Below are positions 17,317 to 26,729 of a DNA stretch of 64,000 nt, in pieces (position 1 is the stretch's first letter; each line of letters starts with the position of its first letter). This DNA comes from Actinomycetes bacterium. Its GTDB lineage: Bacteria > Actinomycetota > CALGFH01. The position numbers were made by a program, and so were the translations under genes. Under the pieces are notes generated by a model. That model did no database searches and had not been told where the DNA came from. It worked only from the letters and a program-made list of their open reading frames with translations. The DNA lies in contig DASYUT010000063.1 of NCBI GenBank assembly GCA_036000965.1, positions 1 to 64,000 on the forward strand. The letters are read 5' to 3'.

Positions 17317-18213
17317 TCACGCTGCGGTGCTGACAGGACGGTAGAGGGCCACGGCGTTGTCGTGCAACGCCCGCCGGACCGCGTCCTCGCCGAAGGCGGC
17401 CTCGAGGGTGTCGCGCGCCAGCGCGACATCGGCGTCGGTGAACGGCCGCGGCGTGCGGGTCGAGGGCAGGTCGGTGCCGAACAGCAGGGCACCGGGATCG
17501 ACCCGGGCGATGCGCCGCAGCGCCTCGGCGACGTCCACGGTGGAGGCCTGCCGGCCGAAGCCGGTCGCCTTGACCTTCGCGCCGCCCTCGACCAGGCGCA
17601 GCAGCGCCGCAAACCCCTCGCCGTCGAGGCCGCCGCAGCGCTCGTCGGGCAGCCCTAGATGGTCGACGACGACCTGCGGCAGGCGTGCGAGCCGTGCCTC
17701 CAGGCCGGCCAGGTCGGCGCCGCCGACGTACAGCTCGACGTGCCAGCCGGCCAGGTCGTGGACCCGGTGCGCGAGTGCCTCCAAGTGCTCGAGCGCCTCG
17801 CCGCCGCCGCGGCGCAGGTTGAACCGCACCGCGCGCACACCCGCGGCGTGGAGCGCCAGGATCCGCCCGTCAGCGGTGACGGCCGGAAGCTGGGCGACGC
17901 CGACGAAGGCGCGTCCGAGCCGGGCCAGCGCGTCGCGCAGGTAGGCGTCGTCGAACCCCTGGAACGACCCGGACACGACCGCGCCGCCGGTCACCTCCAC
18001 GGGCACGCCGCTGGCGGTGCCGGCGACGCCGACGGGCGCGTCGACGTGGATCGTGCCGGTGCGCGCGCGGTAGCTGGCGACGGTGAACGGCTCGGGGACG
18101 AAGCCCTGGTTGGGTGTGAGCGGGAACCGCGGGTCGACGATGTGCAGGTGCGCGTCGAACAGGCGCAGCCGCGAAGGCTGGCGCGCTGCTGCCGACCCAC
18201 AGGTGTTCTCCAC
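17317..18213 (-). CDS. Amidohydrolase family (Amidohydrolase_2) metal-dependent hydrolase
   Basis: 298 residues of a TIM-barrel hydrolase. The first metal-binding motif is FDAHLHIVDPRFPL (HxH), followed by VRAVRFNLRRGGGE, a strand-end histidine in VVVDHLGLPD and LLFGTDLPSTRTPRPF with the catalytic aspartate. It ends in ALHDNAVALYRP. The set resembles the 2-pyrone-4,6-dicarboxylate/aminocarboxymuconate-type lactonase and decarboxylase group. Substrate unknown. It is monocistronic here. The start ATG at 18213 places the HxH motif at residue 21. Confidence 0.85.
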   Translation of the reverse strand: MENTCGSAAARQPSRLRLFDAHLHIVDPRFPLTPNQGFVPEPFTVASYRARTGTIHVDAPVGVAGTASGVPVEVTGGAVVSGSFQGFDDAYLRDALARLGRAFVGVAQLPAVTADGRILALHAAGVRAVRFNLRRGGGEALEHLEALAHRVHDLAGWHVELYVGGADLAGLEARLARLPQVVVDHLGLPDERCGGLDGEGFAALLRLVEGGAKVKATGFGRQASTVDVAEALRRIARVDPGALLFGTDLPSTRTPRPFTDADVALARDTLEAAFGEDAVRRALHDNAVALYRPVSTAA

Positions 18214-18605
18214 GCGCGCCTCGCTTCCCGGCTGTCGCCACGGGCGCGCCGCTCCCGGCTGTCACCACGGGCGCGCCGCTGGCCACCAGCGACCACGTCC
18301 GCTGCGCCCGCGCGTGGAGCGCATCCGTACTCGGCCACCTCGGACGGCAGGACGGCCATGCTGGCGGCCCCGCGCGTGGAGCGCATCCGGGTCCAGCAGC
18401 CCGCCGCGAAGTGAGGGCCGAAGGCACCGGCGTCAGCCCACCGGCGACTGACTCTAGCGCACCCACAGGCCGGCCACGGGTGGACGGTTCCTCCGAACGG
18501 TTCCTCCGATCGGCCTCCGCACCGCGTTCACAGCTCCTTCACACCGCCCAGGCACCATCGGTTCTGGAAGAAGGAACCCGTCAAGGTCACAAGAAGGAGG
18601 ACGAG
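18214..18605. other. Divergent intergenic region with short repeats
   Basis: Contains two adjacent 27-bp copies at 18227-18280 and a 20-bp sequence occurring twice (18308-18327 and 18370-18389). The remainder upstream of 18606 holds a good AAGAAGGAGG ribosome site. No gene was found. Confidence 0.5.
18227..18280. repeat. 27-bp direct tandem repeat, two copies
   Basis: Copies at 18227-18253 and 18254-18280 start with CCCGGCTGTC and end GGGCGCGCCGCT; they differ at one base. Confidence 0.8.
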
Positions 18606-19040
18606 ATGCGACGGGCGATCGGTATGGGGTTGGTGCTCCTCGCGGTCCTGGCAGCCGTCGGGATCGGGGTCGGCGCCTACAACCTGGGCGTCTCCGAGGG
18701 AGTCTCCCGGGAGCTGGTCCGCAGCGGCGACAACGTCGAGGTGGTGCGGGTGGTCGGCCGGGGCTGGGGCTACGGACCCGGCTTCGGGTTCTTCCCGTTC
18801 GGGCTCATCCTGTTCCCGCTGCTGGTGTTCGGGATCTTCCTGCTGGCTCGGGGGGTCCTGTGGCGCGGGCGGTGGGGCGGCCCCTGGTACGGCCCCCGCA
18901 ACGGCGGGCCTGGCCCGTGGGGGCCGGGCGGGCCGACCGCGTTCGATGAGTGGCACCGCCGCCAGCACGAGCAGGCCGGCGAGCAGCCGCCTGCCAGGGG
19001 CGAGCAGGCCACAGTCAGGGGCGAGCCGGCCGGCACGTGA
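18606..19040 (+). CDS. Membrane protein preceding a two-component system
   Basis: 144 residues from the ATG at 18606 (AAGAAGGAGGACGAG upstream). One N-terminal helix (GMGLVLLAVLAAVGIGVGAY), an external-looking segment (VSRELVRSGDNVEVVRVVGR), an aromatic/glycine stretch and a second helix (GLILFPLLVFGIFLLARGVL) are followed by a Gly/Pro/Trp-rich tail. It is immediately upstream of and co-directional with a response regulator and histidine kinase whose own sensor loop is very short, so it may be their accessory sensor or target. The family is not identified. Confidence 0.7.
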   Translation: MRRAIGMGLVLLAVLAAVGIGVGAYNLGVSEGVSRELVRSGDNVEVVRVVGRGWGYGPGFGFFPFGLILFPLLVFGIFLLARGVLWRGRWGGPWYGPRNGGPGPWGPGGPTAFDEWHRRQHEQAGEQPPARGEQATVRGEPAGT

Positions 19041-19125
19041 GGCGCCGGCATGGCCGCGGGCACGGGGCGGAGGCTTGCCTCCGCCCCGTTGGCTCGTCAG
19101 GCTGCGGGAGGACCGGAGGTAGACG

Positions 19126-19809
19126 GTGAAGCTGATCCTGGTCGTCGAGGACGACGCGAAGATCGCGCGGCTCGTGCGCGACTACCTCGAGCACGCCGGG
19201 TTCCAGGTGCTCGTGGCCGGCGACGGCGACGCCGCGCTGGCCAACGCACGCCGTTCCAGGCCTGACCTCGTCGTGCTCGACCTCGGCCTGCCCGGGCGGG
19301 ACGGGCTCGACGTCGCCCGCACGCTGCGGCGGACGTCGGACGTGCCGATCGTGATGCTCACCGCGCGTGGCGACGAGACCGACCGGGTCGTCGGCCTCGA
19401 GCTCGGCGCGGACGACTACGTGGTGAAGCCGTTCGGCCCCAAGGAGCTGGTCGCGCGGGTCCGTGCCGTGTTGCGGCGGACCGAGACTGCGCGGACCGGC
19501 GGGCCTGAGGTGCTCCGCGTAGCGGATGTCGAGGTGGACGTCGCCCGCATGCGCGTCTCGGTCGGTGGACGGCCGGTCGAGCTGACCCCGACCGAGTTCC
19601 AGCTCCTGGCGGCGCTGGCGCGCGAGCCGGGTCGTGTCTTCACTCGTGGCCAGCTCCTCGACGCCGTCCACGGCGTGGCGTTCGAGTCCTACGAGCGGGC
19701 CGTTGACGCGCACGTCAAGAACATCCGCAAGAAGCTCGAGCCGGCCCCGGGCCGGCCCCGCTACCTGCTCACCGTCCACGGCGTCGGGTACCGGTTCGCC
19801 GATGCCTGA
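19126..19809 (+). CDS. OmpR/PhoB-family response regulator
   Basis: 227 residues from the GTG at 19126 (ACCGGAGG site). The receiver domain has the acidic pair VVEDDAKI, phospho-acceptor Asp in LVVLDLGLPGRDGLD, Thr/Ser switch in VIVMLTARGDE and Lys in DYVVKPFGPKEL. The C-terminal winged helix has LTPTEFQLLAALAREPGRVF and RAVDAHVKNIRKKLE, ending YLLTVHGVGYRF. Its stop overlaps the start of the kinase gene. Confidence 0.94.
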   Translation: MKLILVVEDDAKIARLVRDYLEHAGFQVLVAGDGDAALANARRSRPDLVVLDLGLPGRDGLDVARTLRRTSDVPIVMLTARGDETDRVVGLELGADDYVVKPFGPKELVARVRAVLRRTETARTGGPEVLRVADVEVDVARMRVSVGGRPVELTPTEFQLLAALAREPGRVFTRGQLLDAVHGVAFESYERAVDAHVKNIRKKLEPAPGRPRYLLTVHGVGYRFADA

Positions 19810-21019
19810 CCGCCGGCGCGGCCCCGGGCCACGCCCCCCGTGGTGGCCGGAGAACGAGCCGTTCCCGCCGCGCGGGCCAGGCGGGCCACGCGGGTGGGGC
19901 GGGCCCGGCGCGCCGGGCGGGTGGGGTGGGCAAGGCGCGCCGGAGGGGCCAGGCGGGCCGGGCGGGTGGGGTGGGAGGCGCCGGGGCTTCCCCCGGCGCG
20001 TGGGGATCCTGTTCGCGCTGTTCCTCGGGCTGACCTTCGTGGCCAGCGGGATCGCGGTCAGGCTGCTCTCGGGTGGCTTCGGTGGGGCGGGCGGGCCGCG
20101 AGGCGGCCCGCCGCTGGTCCCCCTCCCGGTCCTCGGCGTGGGCGTGCTGGTGGCGGTGCTCGTGGCTGGGCGCGCGGTGCGGCGCATGGCCGCGCCCATC
20201 GGCGACGTCATGGAGGCCGCCGACCGCGTCGCCGGGGGCGACTACGAGGCGCGGGTGGAGGCGCGAGGCCCCAGCGAGGTGCGCCGCCTGGCCCGCTCGT
20301 TCAACCAGATGGCCGAGCGCCTGGAGGCTCACGAGGCGCAGCGCCGGAGCCTGCTCGCCGACGTCGCGCACGAGCTGCGCACGCCGCTCTCGGTGATCCG
20401 CGGCAACGTCGAGGGGATGCTCGACGGGGTGTACCCGGCCGACGCGGCGCACCTCGGGCCGATCCTGGAGGAGACCGCGGTGATGGCACGGCTGCTCGAG
20501 GACCTGCAGACGCTCTCCACGGCCGAGGTGGGGATGCTCCGGCTTCACCCCGAGCGCGTGGACCCGGTGTCGCTGGTGGAGGACGCGGTGGCGGCGTTCC
20601 GGGTCCGGGCCGACACGGCCGGGGTGACGCTCGACTGGCGCGCCGCTCCCGGCCTGCCCGAGCTGGACGTCGACCCCGTGCGGATCGGGGAGGTGCTCGC
20701 GAACCTGCTGTCCAACGCCGTCCGCCACACCCCGCGGGGCGGCTCGGTCGCCGTCACGGTGGAGCCGGCAGCGGCCGGGGTGTCCCTCGCGGTCTCGGAC
20801 ACGGGCCCGGGCATCGACGCGTGGGACCTCCCGCACGTGTTCGACCGGTTCGTGAAGTCGGCCAACTCGGGGGGCGCCGGGCTCGGCCTGGCCATCGCGA
20901 GGAGCCTCGTGGAGGCCCACGGCGGTCAGATCACCGCCGAGCGGCGGCTGGGTGGCGGCACCACGATGCGGGTGGTGCTGCCGGTCCAGGACGGGTCGAC
21001 CGCCGCCCCCTCCCGCTGA
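19802..21019 (+). CDS. Sensor histidine kinase
   Basis: 405 residues starting at the ATG at 19802, overlapping the regulator's end. A Pro/Gly/Trp-rich cytoplasmic N-terminus (about residues 15-60, with repeated GGWGG and GAPxG) precedes two membrane helices (ILFALFLGLTFVASGIAVRL; LGVGVLVAVLVAG) separated by only some 25 residues. Then come HAMP, HisKA with the phospho-acceptor in LLADVAHELRTPLSVI, and HATPase boxes (NLLSNAVRHTP, DTGPGI, GLGLAIA). The short extracytoplasmic loop suggests membrane or partner-protein sensing. Confidence 0.92.
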   Translation: MPDRRRGPGPRPPWWPENEPFPPRGPGGPRGWGGPGAPGGWGGQGAPEGPGGPGGWGGRRRGFPRRVGILFALFLGLTFVASGIAVRLLSGGFGGAGGPRGGPPLVPLPVLGVGVLVAVLVAGRAVRRMAAPIGDVMEAADRVAGGDYEARVEARGPSEVRRLARSFNQMAERLEAHEAQRRSLLADVAHELRTPLSVIRGNVEGMLDGVYPADAAHLGPILEETAVMARLLEDLQTLSTAEVGMLRLHPERVDPVSLVEDAVAAFRVRADTAGVTLDWRAAPGLPELDVDPVRIGEVLANLLSNAVRHTPRGGSVAVTVEPAAAGVSLAVSDTGPGIDAWDLPHVFDRFVKSANSGGAGLGLAIARSLVEAHGGQITAERRLGGGTTMRVVLPVQDGSTAAPSR

Positions 21020-21215
21020 CGGCACTACGGCCGGCCCGGCGCTCTCCCTGCACCGGCGAGAGGCCGCGGCCCGCGCCAGGCGCCATGCTCGCACGTCGTG
21101 CCAGCGGGCTGCGACCGTCACCGGCATGGAGGCCGTGACGCTCCGCGCGCTCGACCCGACCGCTGCCGCCCGGTGCTGGAACGGCTGTGGCAGGCGGCGC
21201 TCGTGGGCAGCGGGT

Positions 21216-23132
21216 TCAGTGCTGCAGGCGGAGGGTGAGGGCCTGGTCGCTGGTGAACGGGCGCGTGGCGACCAGGGTGCCCTTCTCGGCCTTCCAGCCG
21301 GGCTGGGGCGGCGCGCCGAACCCCGGCGGGGGCACCACCACCACCCGCAGGGAGGCCGGGTTGACGATCGGCTGGGTGTCGGCCGCGAGCGCGTACCGCA
21401 GGCCGGCACCATCGCGCACGGCCGCCCTGGGCAGCCGGTACTCGACCGTGACGGTGCGGGTCGAGCCGGGCGGCATGGACACCAGGAGGCGGACGACCTG
21501 GCGGCCGAGCTCGCGGAACGGCGCCCAGCCGGCCTGCTTGCCGTCGACCCGGGCCGAGACGGCGGTGGCCCGGTCGGGCAGGTAGGCGATCACGCCGGGC
21601 CGGCCCCAGCTGGTGAAGTACCCGCTCCGCTCCCCGGCCGGTGCGCCCGCCGGGGTGGCGTTCACCAGGCGGACAGTCCGGGTCACCCGGGCCGACCCGT
21701 CGGGTGCCAGACGCACCACCTGCTCGATCGAGCGCCGCTGGTAGAAGTCGACCTTGCTGGCGTTGCCGTTCTGGGTGTAGACGGCGAGGTAGTCCTGGGG
21801 GGCGGGCGACAGGTCGCCCCCGAGACCGTGGGCGAGGGTGGTGCGCTGCAGCCCGGCGTCCCGGAAGTAGAGCTGCACGTGCCTGCCCTTGGCCGCCTCC
21901 CCGAGGGCCTCGACCTGGCCGAGGAGCTTGCCGCCGGTGAGGATGCGACCCAGCATCGCGTCCATGAGGGCCTCGTTGACCCGGTGGCGCGCCTCCTTGT
22001 CGGGGATGCGCTGGTAGCTGTCGGCGAGCAGGAGCCGCACCAGCTTCTTGCCGCTCACCGAGCCGTAGCCAGGCGCGCTGACCGGCCCGGTGACACGCAG
22101 GAGCTTGGCGAACGCGGTCGGGTCCATGGCGATCACCCCGTCGCCGCGGGTCCCGGTGATGGCCTGGTAGGCGCGGAGCATCTCCTCCCCGGAGGTGGGG
22201 AAGTGGGGAGACAGGCCGGAGCTGGTGAACCTCGACACCGAGCCGGGCGGGTGCCACGGGTCGCCGGGCAGGTAGGGCCAGCTCACGCCGAGGTTGAGCC
22301 GCTGCTCGGTGGCCTCGCCGCGCCGCAGGATCGAGACCTTGCCGAGCTCGAACCGGACCAGCGCGACCGCGAGCGGCGCCCCGCCCATCGCCTTCAGCTC
22401 CGCCGAGTTCATGACCGCCACCAGGTAGGTGCGAGGGCCGTCGGCACCGACCGCGGGCGGGAGCGCCCGGAGCACGGTGACCAGCGGGCGGACCTGCCGG
22501 TCGAGGTCGTCGACCTCCCGGAGGGTGGCGTCGCGGGCCTGGGCGGCGCCCGGGGCGAACCGCCCCCCGCGCACCTGGCGCAGCTCGGCCCTGGCCCGGT
22601 CGAGGTCGCCGAGGATCGCCGTGGTGTCGGTGACGGCCCGGGCCGCGGTGGCCAGGTCGACGCGCCCGTTGCGGAACAGTGTGGCCTTGTCGCCGGTGAC
22701 CCGTGCCTGGACGCCCAGGGCGCGGTCGGCGGTGCCGACCAGCACGTGCCCGGCGGCCAGCAGGTGGCCGAGGTCGGCCACTGGCGAGGCGGCCACGGGC
22801 AGGCGCCCGGCGATGCGCACGGGCGTGCGCGCCGCGGCGGCGTCGGCCCGGCGCAGCTCGGTCCGGGCCGCCTGCACGGCCCGCCGCGCCCCGGCGTCGT
22901 CGCCGGCCCTGAGCGCCCGGCTGGCACGCTTGAGGTCGGCGCGGGCGGCCGTGGCCGACGTCTTGACGTCCCGGGCGGCGCGGGTGAGGCCGAGCGCGAG
23001 CCAGGCACCGGCCGCGACGGCGCCCGCGACCGCGAGCAGCATCGCCAGAGCGACCCAGCGGCCCCAGCGCCGGCGGGGGCGGCCGGGGGCGGTGGTGCCA
23101 TCCGGCGTGACGGTTCCTAGCCCGGCGGCCAT
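21216..23132 (-). CDS. DUF4012 membrane-anchored protein
   Basis: 638 residues. An N-terminal membrane anchor ([20 protein letters not shown]) precedes a helical region, then the DUF4012 core. The core is visible as [48 protein letters not shown] and [16 protein letters not shown], followed by a beta-rich C-terminus. DUF4012 proteins are surface proteins of actinobacteria often near polysaccharide genes; function unknown. The gene is convergent with the kinase gene and separated from it by about 195 bp without a recognised feature. The start has a GAGGTGGCGC site. Confidence 0.83.
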   Translation of the reverse strand: MAAGLGTVTPDGTTAPGRPRRRWGRWVALAMLLAVAGAVAAGAWLALGLTRAARDVKTSATAARADLKRASRALRAGDDAGARRAVQAARTELRRADAAAARTPVRIAGRLPVAASPVADLGHLLAAGHVLVGTADRALGVQARVTGDKATLFRNGRVDLATAARAVTDTTAILGDLDRARAELRQVRGGRFAPGAAQARDATLREVDDLDRQVRPLVTVLRALPPAVGADGPRTYLVAVMNSAELKAMGGAPLAVALVRFELGKVSILRRGEATEQRLNLGVSWPYLPGDPWHPPGSVSRFTSSGLSPHFPTSGEEMLRAYQAITGTRGDGVIAMDPTAFAKLLRVTGPVSAPGYGSVSGKKLVRLLLADSYQRIPDKEARHRVNEALMDAMLGRILTGGKLLGQVEALGEAAKGRHVQLYFRDAGLQRTTLAHGLGGDLSPAPQDYLAVYTQNGNASKVDFYQRRSIEQVVRLAPDGSARVTRTVRLVNATPAGAPAGERSGYFTSWGRPGVIAYLPDRATAVSARVDGKQAGWAPFRELGRQVVRLLVSMPPGSTRTVTVEYRLPRAAVRDGAGLRYALAADTQPIVNPASLRVVVVPPPGFGAPPQPGWKAEKGTLVATRPFTSDQALTLRLQH

Positions 23133-23461
23133 GCGCCACCTCTTCGACTGCAGCGGGGCGCCGCCGGCCAGGAGGCGGCCGGAGCGCCGAGATGCCCGAT
23201 TCTGCTGGGCAGCACCTTCCGGCTCCAGGAACGGACCTGTCGACCTGCGGAAGGGGGATGCCGTCTACGCGATGCGCGCGAGCACGGCAGCAGCGTCGTG
23301 TGCGCCATCAGCCCCCCTCCCGCCAGGTGGCCCCCGTTCGGGCTACAGCGGTCCGAACGAGAGCGTACGGTGACATGTATCGGCAGCGCGAGCGCGGGGT
23401 TCACCCGACCCCGCCCCGAGCCGCTGCGCCGGGACCGATCACCGAGACCGAGGAGGAGCCG
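23133..23461. other. Divergent intergenic region
   Basis: Separates the DUF4012 gene from the rhodanese/sufE operon and must hold both promoters. No convincing motif, repeat or small gene was recognised apart from the ACCGAGGAGGAG ribosome site at its right end. Confidence 0.4.
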
Positions 23462-24379
23462 ATGCGTCCTGTGGTGGAGCGCGACCCCGCCGAGAAGCTG
23501 CGCGCCTATTTCCGTCCGGAGCGGCTGGTCACCACCGCCTGGCTGGCCGACCACCTGGACGACCCGGGGCTGGTGGTGGCCGAGTCCGACGAGGACGTGC
23601 TGCTCTACGAGACCGGCCACATCCCCGGGGCGGTCAAGATCGACTGGCACAACGACCTGAACGACCCGGTCGTCAGGGACTACGTGGACGGCCGGGGGTT
23701 CGCCGGGCTGATGTCGTCCAAGGGGGTCACCAGGGACACCACGATCGTCTTCTACGGCGACAAGTCCAACTGGTGGGCCGCGTACGCCCTGTGGGTGACC
23801 ACCCTGTTCGGGCACGCCGACGTGCGGCTGCTGGACGGCGGCAGGCAGAAGTGGATCGAGGAGGGGCGGCCGCTCACGACCGAGGTGCCCGAGCGCCCGC
23901 CCGCCGAGTACCCGGTGGTGGACCGGGACGACAAGGCCATCCGCGCGTTCCGCGAGGACGTCCTCGCCCACGTCGCCACCGGGGGCCGGCTGGTGGACGT
24001 CCGCTCGCCCGGCGAGTACTCCGGCGAGCTGCTCGCCATGCCCGACTACCCGCAGGAGGGCGCGCTACGCGGCGGCCACATCCCGGGCGCGGCCAACGTG
24101 CCCTGGAAGCGGGCTGCCAACGACGACGGCACGTTCAAGACCGCCGAGGAGCTCCGCGCGATCTACGAGGGCGAGCTCGGCCTGGCCCACGGCGACGACG
24201 TGATCGCGTACTGCCGGATCGGGGAGCGGTCCAGCCACACCTGGTTCGTGCTCTCCCAGCTCCTGGGCTTCCCGCAGGTCCGCAACTACGACGGCTCGTG
24301 GGTCGAGTGGGGGAACTCGGTGCGGGTGCCGATCGAGCGGTCGGCCGAGCCGGTGCGGCTGTCCCCGGAGAAGGGATGA
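23462..24379 (+). CDS. Thiosulfate sulfurtransferase (tandem rhodanese)
   Basis: 305 residues, two rhodanese domains. The first ([31 protein letters not shown]) is inactive. The second has [13 protein letters not shown] and the active-site cysteine in [14 protein letters not shown]. This CRIGE loop is typical of actinobacterial CysA/SseA-type sulfurtransferases, which move sulfane sulfur from thiosulfate or 3-mercaptopyruvate. It overlaps sufE by ATGA. A paralogue lies at 46775-47620. The start ATG at 23462 has an excellent GAGGAGGAG site. Confidence 0.92.
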   Translation: MRPVVERDPAEKLRAYFRPERLVTTAWLADHLDDPGLVVAESDEDVLLYETGHIPGAVKIDWHNDLNDPVVRDYVDGRGFAGLMSSKGVTRDTTIVFYGDKSNWWAAYALWVTTLFGHADVRLLDGGRQKWIEEGRPLTTEVPERPPAEYPVVDRDDKAIRAFREDVLAHVATGGRLVDVRSPGEYSGELLAMPDYPQEGALRGGHIPGAANVPWKRAANDDGTFKTAEELRAIYEGELGLAHGDDVIAYCRIGERSSHTWFVLSQLLGFPQVRNYDGSWVEWGNSVRVPIERSAEPVRLSPEKG

Positions 24380-24816
24380 CCAAGGCCGCCGTGCCGGCCC
24401 GCCTCCAGGAGGTGGTGGAGGAGTTCGCCGACCTGCCCCGGGAGTTCCGCCTCGAGGCGCTGCTCGACTACTCGCGCCGCGTCCCGCCGCTGCCCGACTG
24501 CCTCGAGGGCCACCGGGACGCCATGGAGCAGGTCCACGAGTGCCAGACGCCGTTCTTCGTGGCCAGCGAGGTGGCCGGCGACCAGACGGTGACCCTCTGG
24601 TTCGACGCGCCCCCGGAGGCGCCGACCACCAGGGGCTTTGCCGGCATCCTGTCCGAGGGGCTGAACGGCGCCACGGTCGGCGAGGTGCTCGCCACCCCGG
24701 ACGCCTTCTGGACCACGATGGGGCTGCACGAGGTCATCTCGCCCCTGCGCCTGCGGGGGATGACGGCCATCCTGGCCCGGGTGAAGCGCCAGCTCCGCGT
24801 GCGGGCCTCGTCATGA
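24376..24816 (+). CDS. sufE: SufE family sulfur-acceptor protein
   Basis: 146 residues: [27 protein letters not shown]-like [12 protein letters not shown] and the catalytic cysteine in [10 protein letters not shown]. SufE accepts persulfide sulfur from SufS and stimulates it in iron-sulfur cluster assembly. Here it is translationally coupled (ATGA) to a rhodanese rather than to sufS, suggesting sulfur transfer between the two products. No sufS or sufBCD is present in the window, although a class V aminotransferase lies at 30922. Confidence 0.9.
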   Translation: MTKAAVPARLQEVVEEFADLPREFRLEALLDYSRRVPPLPDCLEGHRDAMEQVHECQTPFFVASEVAGDQTVTLWFDAPPEAPTTRGFAGILSEGLNGATVGEVLATPDAFWTTMGLHEVISPLRLRGMTAILARVKRQLRVRASS

Positions 24817-25120
24817 CTCCAGCCCGGCGCCCGCCCGCGGGCGCCGGGTAGCCGCACCCTGTATCGCCCGCCCGCGGGCGCCGGGCAGCACCCTGTATCG
24901 CCCCGCCCGCGGGCGCCGGGCAGCCGCACCCCGTATCCCCCCGCCCGCGGGCGCCGGGCGGCGGCCCGTATCGCCCGTGCAGGTACAACAAGTACAATCC
25001 GGGTGCATCCGCGCGTCCTTGGCGCCGTGACCACCGCCGGCGCAGGCGCCGGCAACGCCGCGGGACCGACGTGCGCGGGTGTGCGCGCAGGAAGGACGAG
25101 CGCGACGTGATCGGCCCACC
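24817..25120. other. Intergenic region holding a tandem repeat array
   Basis: Contains four GC-rich repeat units (24832-24978) and then a less GC-rich stretch with TACAAT near 24995, a possible -10 for the ATP-grasp gene. A GTG at 25079 is an alternative start for that gene. Confidence 0.5.
24832..24978. repeat. Tandem palindromic repeats downstream of sufE
   Basis: Four units, starting at 24832, 24869, 24904 and 24942 (period 35-38 bp). Each begins with the palindromic CGCCCGCGGGCGCCGGG and runs into ACCCTGTATCGCC-like sequence. They could form hairpins in RNA. Confidence 0.8.
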
Positions 25121-26590
25121 GTGGTGACGACCGGGGCACGACCGGCGACCTTCGAGGAGCTCCAGGCTGGCTTTGCCGGGCGCACGTGGGGGAGCGACCC
25201 GTTCCTGCTCGACGCGGGCACGGTCGTGGTGCTCCCGTCGCTGTCGTTCCCGGTGTCGGAGCTGCGCAAGATCGTCGGCATCCAGCACTACGAGGAGCGC
25301 ATGCTGTTCGTGCTCCTGCTGCTGCGCAACCCCCAGCTCCGCGTCGTCTACCTGACCTCGCAGCCGGTCGACCCGGCAATCATCGCCTACTACCTCAGCT
25401 TCCTGCCCGACCCGGCCGGCGCCCGGGAGCGCCTCGACCTGGTCTGGGCCGGCGACCCCGACCCCCGCGCGCTCACCGCCAAGCTGCTCGAGCGGCCGAG
25501 GCTCCTGGCCCGGGTGCGGTCGCTGGCCGGCGACGGGCCGGACGCGTACGTGCTGCCGTTCAACGTCACCCCGTTCGAGCGGACCTTCGCCGAGCAGGTC
25601 CGGCTGCCGATCTACGGGCCCCATCCCGACCTCGTCCGCCTGGGGTCGAAGACCGGCAGCAGGCGCGCGGCCCGGGCGGCCGGCGTCCCCATGATCGACG
25701 GGTGGGAGGACCTGCGCTCGCTGGCCGACGTCGAGCGCGCGGTGCGGCGCCTGGCCTCGCGCACGCCGCCCCCGCCCGAGGCGGTCGTGGTCAAGCTGAA
25801 CGACGGCTTCTCCGGCCAGGGCAACGCCATCGTGGACCTGCGCGACCCGCGCGGGGTCCTGGTCGACTGCCCGACCACCTTCGGCGCGGCCGAGGAGTCC
25901 TGGCCGTCGTTCGCGGCCAAGGTGGAGGCGGACGGCGCGATCGTCGAGGAGCTGATCCAGGCACCGGGCCTGGTCTCGCCGAGCGTGCAGCTGCGGATCG
26001 CCCCCGGCGGCCAGGTCGAGCTGGTCTCCACCCACAGCCAGCTCCTCGGCGGCCCGGGCGGCCAGGTCTACCTCGGCTGCCGCTTCCCGGCCGACGACGC
26101 CTACCGGCTCGACATCCAGCGCTGGGCGCTGCGGGTCGGCGAGGTGCTCGCCGCCCGGGGCGTCATCGGCTGGCTCGGCATCGACTTCATCATCGCGCCC
26201 AGCCCTTCCGGGGTCGAGACCTACCTGAGCGAGATCAACCTGCGCATCGGCGGCACCACCCATCCGCTCTGGATGGCCCTGCTGGTCACCGAGGGCCGCT
26301 ACGAGCCAGCCACCGGCCAGCTCGTCGCGGCCGGCCGGGCCAAGGCCTACGTGGCCAGCGACAACCTCAAGTCCCGCGACCTGGTCGGGCTCGGGCCGGC
26401 GCAGGTAGTGACCCGGGTGCGTCAGGCCGGCCTCGCCTACGACCCCGCGACCCGGACAGGGGCGACCCTGCACCTGCTCGGCGCGCTGCGCGGCTTCGGC
26501 AAGGTGGGCGTGACCTGCATCGCCGACTCCCCGCCGGCCGCCGACGACCTCTACCGCGAGGTGACCCGCCTGCTCACCGGCAAGGGGTGA
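25121..26590 (+). CDS. ATP-grasp ligase, PGM1-related
   Basis: 489 residues from tandem GTG codons at 25121/25124. An N-terminal domain (TVVVLPSLSFPVSELRKI, YYLSFLPDP) precedes an ATP-grasp core: GSKTGSRRAARAAGVPMI, VVVKLNDGFSGQGNAIVDL and the metal-binding YLSEINLRIGGTTHP. This resembles the peptide ligase PGM1 of pheganomycin biosynthesis and its many uncharacterised relatives. The product is probably an amide or peptide bond, but the substrate is unknown. No recognisable biosynthetic partner is adjacent. The start is weakly supported: no good ribosome site precedes any candidate. Confidence 0.8.
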   Translation: MVTTGARPATFEELQAGFAGRTWGSDPFLLDAGTVVVLPSLSFPVSELRKIVGIQHYEERMLFVLLLLRNPQLRVVYLTSQPVDPAIIAYYLSFLPDPAGARERLDLVWAGDPDPRALTAKLLERPRLLARVRSLAGDGPDAYVLPFNVTPFERTFAEQVRLPIYGPHPDLVRLGSKTGSRRAARAAGVPMIDGWEDLRSLADVERAVRRLASRTPPPPEAVVVKLNDGFSGQGNAIVDLRDPRGVLVDCPTTFGAAEESWPSFAAKVEADGAIVEELIQAPGLVSPSVQLRIAPGGQVELVSTHSQLLGGPGGQVYLGCRFPADDAYRLDIQRWALRVGEVLAARGVIGWLGIDFIIAPSPSGVETYLSEINLRIGGTTHPLWMALLVTEGRYEPATGQLVAAGRAKAYVASDNLKSRDLVGLGPAQVVTRVRQAGLAYDPATRTGATLHLLGALRGFGKVGVTCIADSPPAADDLYREVTRLLTGKG

Positions 26591-26729
26591 GCCCTGGCCA
26601 TCAGCAGCCCTGCACGTAGCTCGGGGCGGCGACCGGGAAGGATCCGCGCGGTAGACGCCGTGTCACAACGCTTCGTACCCTTGATGGTGGTGGCGACCGC
26701 AGACCCCACCGCAGACCCTGGGAGGCGAC

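Noticed and set aside
17180-17333. Plus-strand frame ending ...FGGFDGLAAALYSRCMAVQ then PDAALLTLRC and a TGA
   Set aside because: Protein-like but short, with no start, ribosome site or recognised family; could be a gene remnant or the shadow of the overlapping minus-strand region.
24832-24978. Tandem repeats considered as a CRISPR array
   Set aside because: Units are contiguous with no unique spacers and vary in length; no cas genes nearby.
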